From positions 2,418,001-2,482,000 of the forward strand of contig NZ_LT629710.1 of NCBI RefSeq assembly GCF_900104535.1: a DNA stretch of 64,000 nucleotides, in the 5' to 3' direction. The DNA is from Nakamurella panacisegetis. Its GTDB lineage: Bacteria; Actinomycetota; Actinomycetes; Mycobacteriales; Nakamurellaceae. The first letter of the stretch is position 1, and every line of letters starts with the position of its first letter. The translations under genes were made by a program, and so were the position numbers. The notes below the pieces were generated by a model, which made no database searches, was not told where the DNA came from, and was given only the letters and a program-made list of their open reading frames with translations. This document shows positions 1 to 7,841 of the stretch, piece after piece.

Positions 1-1
1 C

Positions 2-1132
2 GTCACCGTCGAGGAGTCGGCGTCATTCGGCCTGAACCTGACGTTCATCGACGGCGTCGAGTTCGATCACGGCTACATCTCCCCGTACATGGTCACCGAC
101 CGCGACCGCATGGAAGCCGTCTTCGAGAACCCCTACGTGCTGCTGACCAACCAGAAGCTGTCGTCCGTGCAGGACCTGATGCCGGTGCTGGAACAGGCCC
201 GCAAGTCCAACCGGGGCCTGGTCATCCTGGCCGAGGACGTCGACGGGCCGGCGCTGAACATGCTCGTCACCAACAACGTGCACGGCACCTTCCGTTCGGT
301 GGTGGTGCGCGCCCCCGGGTTCGGACACCGCCGGGTCGCCGAGCTCGAGGACCTGGCCGCCCTGATGGGTGGACGGGTGGTCAGCCCGGAGTCCGGCCTG
401 AGCATCAACCAGCTCCAGGTGGAGCACTTCGGCCAGTGCCACAAGGTGACGGTGACCGAGACGGGGACCACCATCATCGGCGGGGCCGGCCAGGCAAGTG
501 AGATCGAAGCCCGCATCGGGCATCTGCGCCGTGAACTGGAGCGCACCGAGAACGAGCACGACCAGGACAACCTGAACCTGCGGATCGCCCGGCTGTCCGG
601 TCGGGTCGCCGTCATCCACGTCGGCGCGGCCACCAGCGTCGAGCTGAGGGAGAAGCAGCACCGAGTCGAGGATGCGCTCTCGGCGACCAAGGCGGCGCTG
701 GAGGAGGGCATCGTGGCCGGCGGCGGGTCGTCGCTGGTGCACGCCCGGACGGCGCTGGATTCGCTGGAACTCACCGGCGATGCCCTGCAGGGCCGGGAGA
801 TCGTCCGGCGTGCACTGGACGAGCCGCTGCGCTGGATCGCCATCAACGCCGGCTACTCAGGCGACGAGGTCGTGCAGATCGTCAGCGAGCTGCCTCTCGG
901 CCACGGCTTCAACGCGATGACCGGCGAGTACGGCGACATGTTCGACTTCGGCGTCATCGACCCGCTGAAGGTGACCCGGTCCGCCCTGCAGAGCGCCGCC
1001 TCCATCGCGGCCCTGCTCATCACCACCGAAACCGCCATCGTCGAAGAGGTTCTGGTCAACCCGGGCGCCATCATGGCCCCCGGGTTCGGAGACCTCGCCG
1101 AGGGCATGGTCCGCCCGTCGAACATCTACTGA
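2..1132 (+). CDS. groEL: Chaperonin GroEL (Cpn60), C-terminal part; cut by window edge
   Basis: Last 376 residues of a group I chaperonin, the ATP-driven cytosolic folding chamber; the frame is already open at base 2 and the start lies outside the window. Visible family blocks in order: VTVEES and [10 protein letters not shown] (entry to the apical domain), [41 protein letters not shown] with the conserved ATPase Asp, EEGIVAGGG, and [14 protein letters not shown]. Oddity: the protein ends in MVRPSNIY rather than the Gly/Met-rich tail usual for GroEL, and a few core positions differ from consensus, so this may be a secondary paralogue. No groES is visible. A hairpin follows the stop. The family call is firm; which paralogue it is cannot be settled here. 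Confidence 0.96.
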   Translation, partial: VTVEESASFGLNLTFIDGVEFDHGYISPYMVTDRDRMEAVFENPYVLLTNQKLSSVQDLMPVLEQARKSNRGLVILAEDVDGPALNMLVTNNVHGTFRSVVVRAPGFGHRRVAELEDLAALMGGRVVSPESGLSINQLQVEHFGQCHKVTVTETGTTIIGGAGQASEIEARIGHLRRELERTENEHDQDNLNLRIARLSGRVAVIHVGAATSVELREKQHRVEDALSATKAALEEGIVAGGGSSLVHARTALDSLELTGDALQGREIVRRALDEPLRWIAINAGYSGDEVVQIVSELPLGHGFNAMTGEYGDMFDFGVIDPLKVTRSALQSAASIAALLITTETAIVEEVLVNPGAIMAPGFGDLAEGMVRPSNIY

Positions 1133-1156
1133 CCCGGGCGCGTGAGATCGGCATCA

Positions 1157-1191
1157 GCCGCCGGCCCGGCCCGAACGGGTCGACCGGCGGC
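1157..1191 (+). terminator. Hairpin downstream of groEL, probable terminator
   Basis: Inverted repeat GCCGCCGG (1157-1164) and CCGGCGGC (1184-1191), with a nested CCCG/CGGG stem at 1170-1179. It begins 25 bp after the groEL stop. There is no U-tract, which is usual for high-GC actinobacterial terminators. Confidence 0.5.
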
Positions 1192-1246
1192 CACCGCCAC
1201 CGACGATGGAGCCCGGGCTCCACCTGAACAGCGGGGCGCCTCTCGT

Positions 1247-1335
1247 GTCGCGGCGAGAGGTGCCCGGCTGTGCGCCCGATTGGGCGGCTGCCTAGATGGT
1301 CGCGGCGAGAGGTGCCCGGCTGTGCGCCCGATTGG
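1247..1335. repeat. Perfect 37-bp direct repeat, two copies
   Basis: Bases 1247-1283 and 1299-1335 are identical over 37 bp, with a 15-bp spacer (52-bp period). The repeat lies in the gene-free stretch after groEL, immediately before the first copy of the dispersed 82-bp element. No plausible ORF uses it. Confidence 0.85.
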
Positions 1336-1346
1336 CGCCCGTGTTC

Positions 1347-1447
1347 GGCGTGGATCAACTTCCCAGGCATGGACGAAGTTGACCACTTCTGCCTCATCCG
1401 TCCCAAAACGAACAAGTTGATCCACGCCTGAGAAGTTGATCCACGCC
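1347..1447 (+). repeat. Dispersed palindrome-ended element, copy 1 (with an extra right arm)
   Basis: The left end GGCGTGGATCAACTT (1347-1361) is the exact reverse complement of the right end AAGTTGATCCACGCC (1414-1428). A second identical right arm follows at 1433-1447. Related 81-82 bp copies lie at 10439, 25633 and 40723, all between genes. The interior is partly conserved (GGCATGGACGAA near the left end and GTCCCAAAA near the right). It contains no ORF. Confidence 0.85.
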
Positions 1448-1470
1448 GGGGTGGGCTGATCCGCGAGCCC

Positions 1471-1611
1471 TCAGAGGGCGAGCAGCGCGACGCAGATGAC
1501 GACGGTCAGCAGGAGCAGCAGGGTTCCCTCGACGACGCTGATCCGAACGCTCGAGGCGCGGTGCGCGTGATGCGGATGGCCGTGGGGCGTCGACGGGTTC
1601 AGCGATGGCAT
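1471..1611 (-). CDS. Small His-rich single-pass membrane peptide (46 aa), unknown
   Basis: A 46-residue ORF. The N-terminus carries a His-rich patch (HGHPHHAHR, about residues 10-18), followed by one strongly hydrophobic helix (TLLLLLTVVICVALLAL) that ends at the stop. The start is chosen because AGAGAGG sits 7 nt upstream of the ATG. The arrangement, a short metal-ligand-like head plus one membrane span, resembles small accessory subunits of membrane complexes, but I recognise no family. It is too long and too His-rich for KdpF, and too short for CbtB. It sits between the dispersed repeat and the gene at 1710 on the other strand. Real but uncertain. Confidence 0.5.
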   Translation of the reverse strand: MPSLNPSTPHGHPHHAHRASSVRISVVEGTLLLLLTVVICVALLAL

Positions 1612-1709
1612 GTCGGGACCTCTCTCTGCCGCATGGCCGAGACGCTATTGAAAGCAACATACTTCGTCCGTCTCAGATTGAGAACGGCTAGCTCCGGGAG
1701 ATGCAGGAC

Positions 1710-2246
1710 ATGGATGACACCGCCGAGAAGACGTCGCCCGGCCGGGCCGGATTCGCCGACCTGACCCTCCGCGACCTGCCGAGCCTGGAAATCCTGGTGC
1801 TCGATGAGATCGCCGGCTGGATCTTCTCGCCGGAGAACCCGGGCCAGGGCTACAGCGGAGAACACGGCGGTGCCATCGTGACGGCCGTGCTGAACGGCGT
1901 TCAACGCGCGCACGCGTTCCAACCTGAGCTCGCCCCGATGACATCCCCGGTGCTGACCGAGATGCGCGACCGGGTCTTCACCGGGGTACAGGAACTGTCC
2001 CAGTCGGCCGAGGCGCTCAGTACGTTCGTCGTCACGCTGATGCCGGCGGTGATCAGCGAACTCGAGCGCAGCGCCGGTGACGCGGCCAGCCAGTGCTACT
2101 GGCTCTACTGCTACGCCCTGCTGGTGTTGGCCGGCGGTCGCAGCGGCCGTCTGGACGAGAGCCTCATGGCCGGCATCATCGCGTCCTTCGACGGCTGGAA
2201 CGACCTCATGTCCGGCGGGTTCACCCTGCCCTGGCGGGCCGCCTGA
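1710..2246 (+). CDS. Conserved-looking hypothetical protein (178 aa)
   Basis: Soluble protein of unknown function. The N-terminus is polar; the middle (about residues 80-150) looks helical with two mildly hydrophobic stretches (STFVVTLMPAVISELE and CYWLYCYALLVLAGG). No catalytic motif or signal peptide is recognised. Start 1710 is preferred over the in-frame ATG at 1701 because GGGAG at 1696-1700 would abut the earlier codon but is well spaced (9 nt) for the later one. It converges on the MFS gene with a 6-bp gap. Confidence 0.6.
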   Translation: MDDTAEKTSPGRAGFADLTLRDLPSLEILVLDEIAGWIFSPENPGQGYSGEHGGAIVTAVLNGVQRAHAFQPELAPMTSPVLTEMRDRVFTGVQELSQSAEALSTFVVTLMPAVISELERSAGDAASQCYWLYCYALLVLAGGRSGRLDESLMAGIIASFDGWNDLMSGGFTLPWRAA

Positions 2247-2252
2247 ACGGGC

Positions 2253-3632
2253 TCAGCCGGTGGGGAGGCGGACCCGGGAGGCCAGTACCGCTCCCGTCGC
2301 GGCTGCTCCGGCGGCGATGGTGAATCCGGCGAGGTAGGGCAGGACGTGCGAGCTCACGATCAGGGCGGCGAACACCGTGCCCGACACGGCCAGGGTGATG
2401 GCCTGCAGCAACGCCTCGTTCACCTGCAGCGCCGAGGAGTTGCGGCCCTCGTCGTCGGTCGCGGACAGTTCGAGGGTGAGCACCGACATGGTGGGGTAGG
2501 CGATGCCGATGCCCAGTCCGGCGATCGTCCAGGCCACATACACGGAGAACAGCGGGACGGCCGGGAACACCGTCGCACAGGCCCCCGCGATGCCGATGGT
2601 CAGCATCATCAGTCCGAGCCGCAGCAGGGCCGGTCGGCGATCCGAAGCACTGACGCGCCCTTGCCACGCTGACCCGGCGGACCAACCCAGGGCACCGACG
2701 GTGAGCACGATCCCGGCTCCGGTCGGGGACAGGCCGCGCTCGCGGGAGAGCAACAGCGGAAGGAAGACCTCGGCCGCGGTGAAGGCCGCTCCGGTCAACC
2801 CGCGCAGCAGGACGACCGTCGGCAGCCCCCGGCCGCTGCGGTAGGTGCGGCTCGGCAGCAGCTTGGGAATGGCCACCACCAGCAGCAGCACCCCCACCAG
2901 CATGGCCGGGATGGCGACCGAACGCTGCGTCTGACCGGCCACCGACAGCAGGCACGCGGCCAACCCGGCCATGACGGCGAAGCTGCTGCGTCGCAGGCTC
3001 TCTCGCACGGTCAGCGTCGCCGGAGCAGGATCGTGCGCGGCCAGCAGCCGACGGCAAGGGCCCCAGCCGGCCACCGCCGCGGCCACGGCGATGAACGGAA
3101 CCAGCAGGAACACCCATCGCCACCCGAGGTGCACCACGACGAACCCGGCGATCACCGGACCCAGCAACGCCGGCAGCACCCACGCCGCCGCGTAGGCCGA
3201 GAAGATCCGCGGCCGGAGCGATTCCGGGTAGGTCTTGGCGACGACGACGTACAGGGCAACGGAGGTCAGGCCGGACCCGAGGCCCTGCAGTGCGCGACCG
3301 CCGATCAGCATCGTCATCGAGGTCGACAGCCCGGCGACGAGCAGGCCGGTGACGAACAGCAGCCAGCCGACGGCAAGGGCGCCGACCGGTCCGCGCCGGT
3401 CGCTCCAGCTTCCCGACGAGACCATCCCGACGATGCTGGCCGCGGCCGGCACCCCGAAGGCGAGGGCGTAACCGTTCAGCCCACCGAGCGCGGCGGCCAC
3501 GGTGGGCATCGCGGTGGACACCGCCACCGCCTCGAACGCCTGCACGCCGACCATGGTGACGCCGGCGATGGACACGGCCCGGAAGCCCGGGGCGAACAGG
3601 CTGGGACGTGCGGGCGGGGCGGCGATCGTCAT
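2253..3632 (-). CDS. Major facilitator superfamily transporter (DHA-type drug exporter)
   Basis: A 459-residue polytopic membrane protein. Early helices carry AVAVSTAMPTVAAALGG (residues about 35-51). The MFS motif-A-like loop is SDRRGPVGALAVG, and RALQGLGSG matches motif B of drug:H+ antiporters; about 12-14 hydrophobic segments follow. Function as a proton-driven exporter is inferred from the family; the substrate is unknown. The start is supported by TACCGT six nt before the ATG, consistent with a leaderless transcript. It is divergent from the ABC operon at 3990, across a promoter region that carries a 20-bp-period direct repeat. Confidence 0.85.
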   Translation of the reverse strand: MTIAAPPARPSLFAPGFRAVSIAGVTMVGVQAFEAVAVSTAMPTVAAALGGLNGYALAFGVPAAASIVGMVSSGSWSDRRGPVGALAVGWLLFVTGLLVAGLSTSMTMLIGGRALQGLGSGLTSVALYVVVAKTYPESLRPRIFSAYAAAWVLPALLGPVIAGFVVVHLGWRWVFLLVPFIAVAAAVAGWGPCRRLLAAHDPAPATLTVRESLRRSSFAVMAGLAACLLSVAGQTQRSVAIPAMLVGVLLLVVAIPKLLPSRTYRSGRGLPTVVLLRGLTGAAFTAAEVFLPLLLSRERGLSPTGAGIVLTVGALGWSAGSAWQGRVSASDRRPALLRLGLMMLTIGIAGACATVFPAVPLFSVYVAWTIAGLGIGIAYPTMSVLTLELSATDDEGRNSSALQVNEALLQAITLAVSGTVFAALIVSSHVLPYLAGFTIAAGAAATGAVLASRVRLPTG

Positions 3633-3762
3633 CTCCTCACGGTAGAAGTTGAAGTGCGGTACAGGTCAAACGGGCTCGCTCGCACCCTCGGGGCGGGCCA
3701 TCGCGCGGCTCACATCTGGGTCGGCCGCTCCGTATTCACGAGGACCAGTGTCCGGCACCGTA

Positions 3763-3800
3763 GATACCCGGTGCCCGGACGAGATACCCGGTGCCCGGAC
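3763..3800. promoter_or_regulatory. 18-bp direct repeat in the MFS/ABC divergent intergenic region
   Basis: GATACCCGGTGCCCGGAC occurs at 3763-3780 and exactly again at 3783-3800 (20-bp, two-helical-turn period). It lies in the 357-bp gap between the MFS gene (3632, leftward) and the ABC operon (3990, rightward). Period and position suggest an operator, but the regulator is not identified. The rest of the gap holds a short hairpin (GCTGA-GAA-TCAGC, about 3868-3880) and no gene. Confidence 0.5.
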
Positions 3801-3989
3801 GGTCACGGCCTGCTCCTGAGCCGAATGGCTGAATTCCGTGCATGTCACTCGCGCGTAACAAGCGTTGCTGAGAATCAGCCCGTTCACTTCACCCACAACC
3901 CCATCCCCGAGGAGAATTCCGATTCGCTGGGTACGCGTCGCAGCACCCCGGTCAGGACCTTCCTGGCCGTGCCACCTCGGGGAGGCCTC

Positions 3990-4862
3990 GTGACGTCCAC
4001 TGCGGTTCGGCGCACGGTGATGGCGCTGGTCGGGCTGGTCCTGATCGGGGCCTGCTGGGAGCTCTACAAGGACTTCGCGCCGGCCGACGGCATCAGCGTC
4101 TTCGGCACCCGGGTACTGCCCCGCACCGGCGACTCCTCGATGCCGCACCTGGGATCAATCTGGTCCGCGTTCGGTTCGCAGGAGGTGTCCCTGGCCGGGA
4201 GCAGCAGCGTGCTCGGATCGATCGTCTCGGCCGGGCTGCACACGTTGGCCCTGGCCCTGGGGGGCCTGGTCGTCGGAGCAGTCGTCGGCCTGGCGCTGGC
4301 CCTGTTGATGGATGCCCTGGTGGTGGCCGAACGGGCGCTGCTGCCCTGGATCGTGCTCAGCCAGACCGTGCCGTTGATCGCGATCGCGCCTCTGATCTCC
4401 GGGTGGGGGGCCGGGCTGCATTTCGGCGGATTCCAGTGGCAGCAGTGGATGTCGGTCGCTGTGATCGCGGCATACCTCTCCTTCTTCCCGGTCTCGGTCG
4501 GGATGCTGCGCGGGCTCAAGTCGCCCACGGCCGTCCACACCGAATTGTTCCGGTCACTCTCGGCCGGCCGCATCACGACGCTGGTCCGGCTCAAGTTCCC
4601 GGCGGGCGTCCCGTTCCTGATCCCGGCATTGCGCCTCGGGGCGGCCGCGTCGGTGGTCGGTGCCGTGGTCGCGGAGACGTCGATCGGCGTGCCGGACGGG
4701 ATCGGCCGCGTCATCATCGACTACTCGCAGCAGGCGACCGGCGACCCGTCGCGGCTGTACGCCGCGGTGATCGGCGCCGCCGTGCTCGGCCTGATCGCCG
4801 CCGCCCTGGTCGGTCTGTTGGACCTCGGCCTGCGCCGCTACCAGAGAGGACGCACCGCATGA
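3990..4862 (+). CDS. ABC transporter permease (NitT/TauT family)
   Basis: A 290-residue inner-membrane permease of the nitrate/sulfonate/thiamine-precursor type. Six or so hydrophobic segments are visible. The cytoplasmic coupling loop near residues 160-220 (SVGMLRGLKSPTAVHTELFRSLSAGRITTLVRLKFPAGVP region) matches the EAA loop that docks on the ATPase. GTG 3990 is chosen because GGGAGG lies 5 nt upstream. It overlaps the ATPase gene by ATGA, so translation is probably coupled. It is the first gene of a four-gene importer operon (permease, ATPase, permease, binding protein). The substrate is not known. Confidence 0.85.
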   Translation: MTSTAVRRTVMALVGLVLIGACWELYKDFAPADGISVFGTRVLPRTGDSSMPHLGSIWSAFGSQEVSLAGSSSVLGSIVSAGLHTLALALGGLVVGAVVGLALALLMDALVVAERALLPWIVLSQTVPLIAIAPLISGWGAGLHFGGFQWQQWMSVAVIAAYLSFFPVSVGMLRGLKSPTAVHTELFRSLSAGRITTLVRLKFPAGVPFLIPALRLGAAASVVGAVVAETSIGVPDGIGRVIIDYSQQATGDPSRLYAAVIGAAVLGLIAAALVGLLDLGLRRYQRGRTA

Positions 4863-5647
4863 ACGAGACCAGTGTGCAGATCGACGGCGTGAGCAAGATC
4901 TTCACCGCCCGCAAGGGCGACGTCACCGCCCTGAGCGGGATCGACCTGAGCATCAGCGGTGGCGAATTCGTCTCGCTCATCGGACCGTCGGGTTGTGGGA
5001 AATCGACGCTGTTGCGGATCATCGCCGGGTTGATCGAACCCAGTACCGGCTCGGTGACGGTGAACGGCAAATCGGCCGACCGGGCGAGGAGGGACCAGGA
5101 ATACGGATTCGCGTTCCAGCAGGCCGGATTGCTGGAGTGGCGCTCGGTGGCCGGGAACGTCGAACTGCCACTGGCGGTCCACGGGGTCGGCAAGGCGAAA
5201 CGTCGGGCCAGGGCCCGGGAGTTGCTCGAACTGGTCGGCCTTTCCGAATTCGCCGACCACCGGCCCGGGGAATTGTCCGGCGGCATGCAGCAACGCGTGG
5301 CCATCGCCCGGGCGCTGGCCGAGAGTCCGTCCCTGCTGTTGATGGACGAGCCCTTCGGTGCGCTGGACGAGATGACCCGGGAGCGCATGCAGGGAGAGCT
5401 GGTCCGGATCGCCGGCGAGACCGGGGCATCGGTCGTCTTCGTGACGCACTCGATCTCGGAGGCGGTGTTCCTGTCCGACCGGGTGGTCGTGATGTCCCCG
5501 CGGCCGGGCCGCATCGCCGATGTGGTCCCGATCGCGCTGGGCTCCCGTGACGTGAGCACCCGCGAATCCGAGGAGTTCTTCGCCGCCGTGACGAGGGTGC
5601 GGGAATCGCTCCGGGGCCGGGCCGACGTCGATGAGGTGATCGGGTGA
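4859..5647 (+). CDS. ABC transporter ATP-binding protein (NitT/TauT family)
   Basis: A 262-residue ATPase that powers the importer. Walker A is GPSGCGKST (about residues 43-51), the Q-loop is FAFQQAGLL, the signature is LSGGMQQRV, Walker B is LLLMDEPFGALD, and the switch His is in VFVTHSISEA. The length is typical for a TauB/SsuB-like subunit. The start overlaps the upstream stop (ATGA) and the stop overlaps the next start (GTGA), so all three membrane-complex genes are translationally coupled. Confidence 0.93.
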   Translation: MNETSVQIDGVSKIFTARKGDVTALSGIDLSISGGEFVSLIGPSGCGKSTLLRIIAGLIEPSTGSVTVNGKSADRARRDQEYGFAFQQAGLLEWRSVAGNVELPLAVHGVGKAKRRARARELLELVGLSEFADHRPGELSGGMQQRVAIARALAESPSLLLMDEPFGALDEMTRERMQGELVRIAGETGASVVFVTHSISEAVFLSDRVVVMSPRPGRIADVVPIALGSRDVSTRESEEFFAAVTRVRESLRGRADVDEVIG

Positions 5648-6483
5648 GCGCCCCGCCCGCCGAGTCGGCCGCGACCCTGGATCCCGTTCGATCCGGCGTC
5701 TCCCTGCTGCGCCGCACCGGGTCGGTGTTCGGCTTCGTGTGGCCGCCGATCGTCCTGGGCCTGGTCGTGCTCGCCCTCTGGCAGTGGGTGACGAAAGCGT
5801 TCGACGTCCAGACCTTCGTCCTTCCGGCTCCGTCGGACATCGGGAGTGCACTCGGCGGCAATCTCCACCGGATCTACCTCGCCGCCGGGAAGACCGGCGC
5901 GAACGCGCTCGCCGGATTGCTGTTGGGGACATTTCTCGCCGTGATCGCGGCCGCTCTCTCGGCCCGTCTCCGGATCGCCGACGAGCTGATCACGCCGCTC
6001 GCCGCGGCGGCCGCCACCATGCCGATCGTGGTGCTGGCTCCCATCTTCAACACCATGTTCGACTCCACCTCCACCTGGCCGCGGCGGCTGGTGGTCACGG
6101 TGGCGACGTTCGTCCCGGTGTTCGTCAACAGCGTCCGGGGGCTGAAGCAGTTGTCCCCGGTGCACGCCGAGCTGATGAGCAGCTACGCGGCCGGCGGGTT
6201 GGCCGTGCTGCGCTACGTACGAATCCCCGGGGCTCTCCCGCACTTCTTCACCGGACTGCGGCTGGCCGCTTCGCTCAGTGTCATCTCGGCCGTCGTCGCC
6301 GAGTATTTCGGTGGTCTGCAGACCGGCCTCGGGCCGAAGATCACCTCCGCCGTCGCGGCCAGCGATTACGCGTTGGCCTGGGCCTACGTGGTCGGAGCGA
6401 TTGTTCTCGGTCTGTTGTTCTTCCTGGCCGCTCTGCTGGTCGAAACGTTGGCCATGCGAGCGCGTCAAGGCCCCGTGTCCTGA
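5644..6483 (+). CDS. ABC transporter permease (NitT/TauT family), second subunit
   Basis: A 279-residue membrane protein that forms the second half of the channel. The hydrophobic helices and the EAA-type loop (RGLKQLSPVHAELMSSYAAG, followed by a Pro/Gly turn before LRLAASLSV) match the first permease in layout but not closely in sequence, which suggests a heterodimeric pore. It starts with GTG overlapping the ATPase stop. A 91-bp gap with its own AAGGAG leads to the binding-protein gene, which may therefore be translated at a higher rate. Confidence 0.85.
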   Translation: MSAPPAESAATLDPVRSGVSLLRRTGSVFGFVWPPIVLGLVVLALWQWVTKAFDVQTFVLPAPSDIGSALGGNLHRIYLAAGKTGANALAGLLLGTFLAVIAAALSARLRIADELITPLAAAAATMPIVVLAPIFNTMFDSTSTWPRRLVVTVATFVPVFVNSVRGLKQLSPVHAELMSSYAAGGLAVLRYVRIPGALPHFFTGLRLAASLSVISAVVAEYFGGLQTGLGPKITSAVAASDYALAWAYVVGAIVLGLLFFLAALLVETLAMRARQGPVS

Positions 6484-6574
6484 ACTCCTCGCGCATCGTC
6501 CCCGAGATCGGCAGCGTCGCCGTTGCATTTCCCGATTGGTCCGCATCAGTGCCTCACCACGAAGGAGACCGTCC

Positions 6575-7771
6575 ATGTATCAACGGATTCGCAGGACTGC
6601 CCTGGCCGCCGCGGCCGTCATGAGTCTGGTCACGCTGGCTGCCTGTAGCAGTTCCAGTACGACATCGGCCGGCAGCGCCGCCCCGTCCAGCTCCGCGGCC
6701 GGATCGTCGTCCGCGGCCGGGTCCGCCCCGGCGGGCGGCCCGCTGATCAAGGTGAAGCTCCAGCTGCAGTGGTTCAACCAGGCCCAGTTCGCCGGCTACA
6801 TCGTGGCGTTGAACAAGGGTTTCTACAAGGAGCAGGGCCTGGACGTGACGTTGCTCGAGGGCGGGACCACCATCGTCCCGCAGACCGTCCTGGCCCAGGG
6901 GCAGGCCGACTACGCCATCGCCTGGGTGCCCAAGGCGCTGCAGTCGCGGGAACAGGGGGCCGACATCACCGACGTGGCCCAGATCTTCCAGCGTTCCGGG
7001 ACCACGCAGGTCTCGTTCAAGGACAAGAACATCACCACCGCGGCCGATCTGAAGGGCAAGAAGGTCGGCAACTGGGGTTACGGCAATGAATTCGAGTTGT
7101 TCGCCGGAATGACCAAGGCCGGGCTCGACCCGTCGACCGACGTCACGCTGGTGCAGCAGCAGTTCGACGAGAACGCGCTGCTCAACGGCGATATCGACGC
7201 CGCTCAGGCGATGATCTACAACGAGTACGCGCAGGTGCTGGAGGCCAAGAACCCGAAGACCGGCAAGCTCTACACGACCGCCGATTTCAACGTCATCAAA
7301 TGGTCGGACGAGGGCACGTCCATGCTCCAGGACGCGATCTGGGCCAGCACCAAGAAGCTGTCCGACCCGACGTACCAGGCCACCACGGTGAAGATGCTGA
7401 CGGCGAGTTTCCAGGGCTGGATCTACTGTTCGACGCACGCCGCCGAGTGCCGGGACATCGTGGTCAAATCCGGTTCGAAACTTGGTGCCAGCCACCAGCT
7501 CTGGCAGATGAACGAGGTCAACAAGCTGATCTGGCCGTCCACCGCCGGGATCGGCATCGTCAACCAGGCCGACTGGGACCGCACCGTGAAGATCGCCATG
7601 GGCACGAAGAACGCCGACGGCAAGACGGTGCTGACCAAGGCGCCGGACAAGGACGCGTTCACCAACGTCTATGCGCAGAAGGCACTCGATGCGCTGAAGG
7701 CAAAGGGGGTCGATGTCACCGGGGCCGGCTTCAAGCCGATCACCGTCACGCTGAACCCCGGCGGCGCCTGA
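6575..7771 (+). CDS. ABC transporter substrate-binding lipoprotein (NMT1/THI5-like)
   Basis: A 398-residue exported lipoprotein. A short charged N-terminus, a hydrophobic stretch and the lipobox LAAC (Cys about residue 24) are followed by a Ser/Ala linker, then an NMT1-like domain beginning LQLQWFNQAQFAGYIVA. That opening is typical of binding proteins for pyrimidine-like or other small nitrogenous compounds. The Cys-rich motif of true THI5 HMP synthases was not seen, so an enzymatic role is unlikely. It is the last gene of the importer operon and faces the GMC oxidoreductase across a strong hairpin. The ligand could be a substrate of the neighbouring oxidative genes, but this is only inference. 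Confidence 0.85.
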   Translation: MYQRIRRTALAAAAVMSLVTLAACSSSSTTSAGSAAPSSSAAGSSSAAGSAPAGGPLIKVKLQLQWFNQAQFAGYIVALNKGFYKEQGLDVTLLEGGTTIVPQTVLAQGQADYAIAWVPKALQSREQGADITDVAQIFQRSGTTQVSFKDKNITTAADLKGKKVGNWGYGNEFELFAGMTKAGLDPSTDVTLVQQQFDENALLNGDIDAAQAMIYNEYAQVLEAKNPKTGKLYTTADFNVIKWSDEGTSMLQDAIWASTKKLSDPTYQATTVKMLTASFQGWIYCSTHAAECRDIVVKSGSKLGASHQLWQMNEVNKLIWPSTAGIGIVNQADWDRTVKIAMGTKNADGKTVLTKAPDKDAFTNVYAQKALDALKAKGVDVTGAGFKPITVTLNPGGA

Positions 7772-7786
7772 CCCGGCCGACGCCAA

Positions 7787-7812
7787 GGGCCCCGGCTCGA
7801 ATGCCGGGGCCC
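7787..7812. terminator. Bidirectional terminator hairpin between convergent genes
   Basis: A perfect 10-bp stem, GGGCCCCGGC (7787-7796) with GCCGGGGCCC (7803-7812), and a 6-nt loop. It is flanked by A on the left and T on the right, which extend the pairing. It lies in the 70-bp gap between the convergent ABC operon and GMC gene. Confidence 0.8.
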
Positions 7813-7841
7813 TGGTGTCGCGCCTGGCCCGTGGTCGGGGA

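Noticed and set aside
1142-1420. 92-codon plus-strand frame after groEL
   Set aside because: It spans the terminator, the 37-bp repeat and the dispersed element; it has no ribosome site and its composition is Arg/Ala shadow.
1471-1611. KdpF or CbtB identity for the small membrane peptide
   Set aside because: Length and motif placement fit neither, and no kdp or cobalt transport genes are nearby.
3860-3910. TPP-riboswitch-like CTGAGA followed by CCCGTTCACTT upstream of the NMT1-type importer
   Set aside because: The other conserved parts of the aptamer (the GGGG helix before it and the GAACCTGATC and pyrophosphate-binding segments after it) are missing; the CTGAGA is explained by a short GCTGA/TCAGC hairpin.
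6575-7771. THI5-type HMP phosphate synthase function for the NMT1-like protein
   Set aside because: It has a lipobox and sits in an ABC operon, and the Cys-rich motif of the suicide enzyme was not seen.
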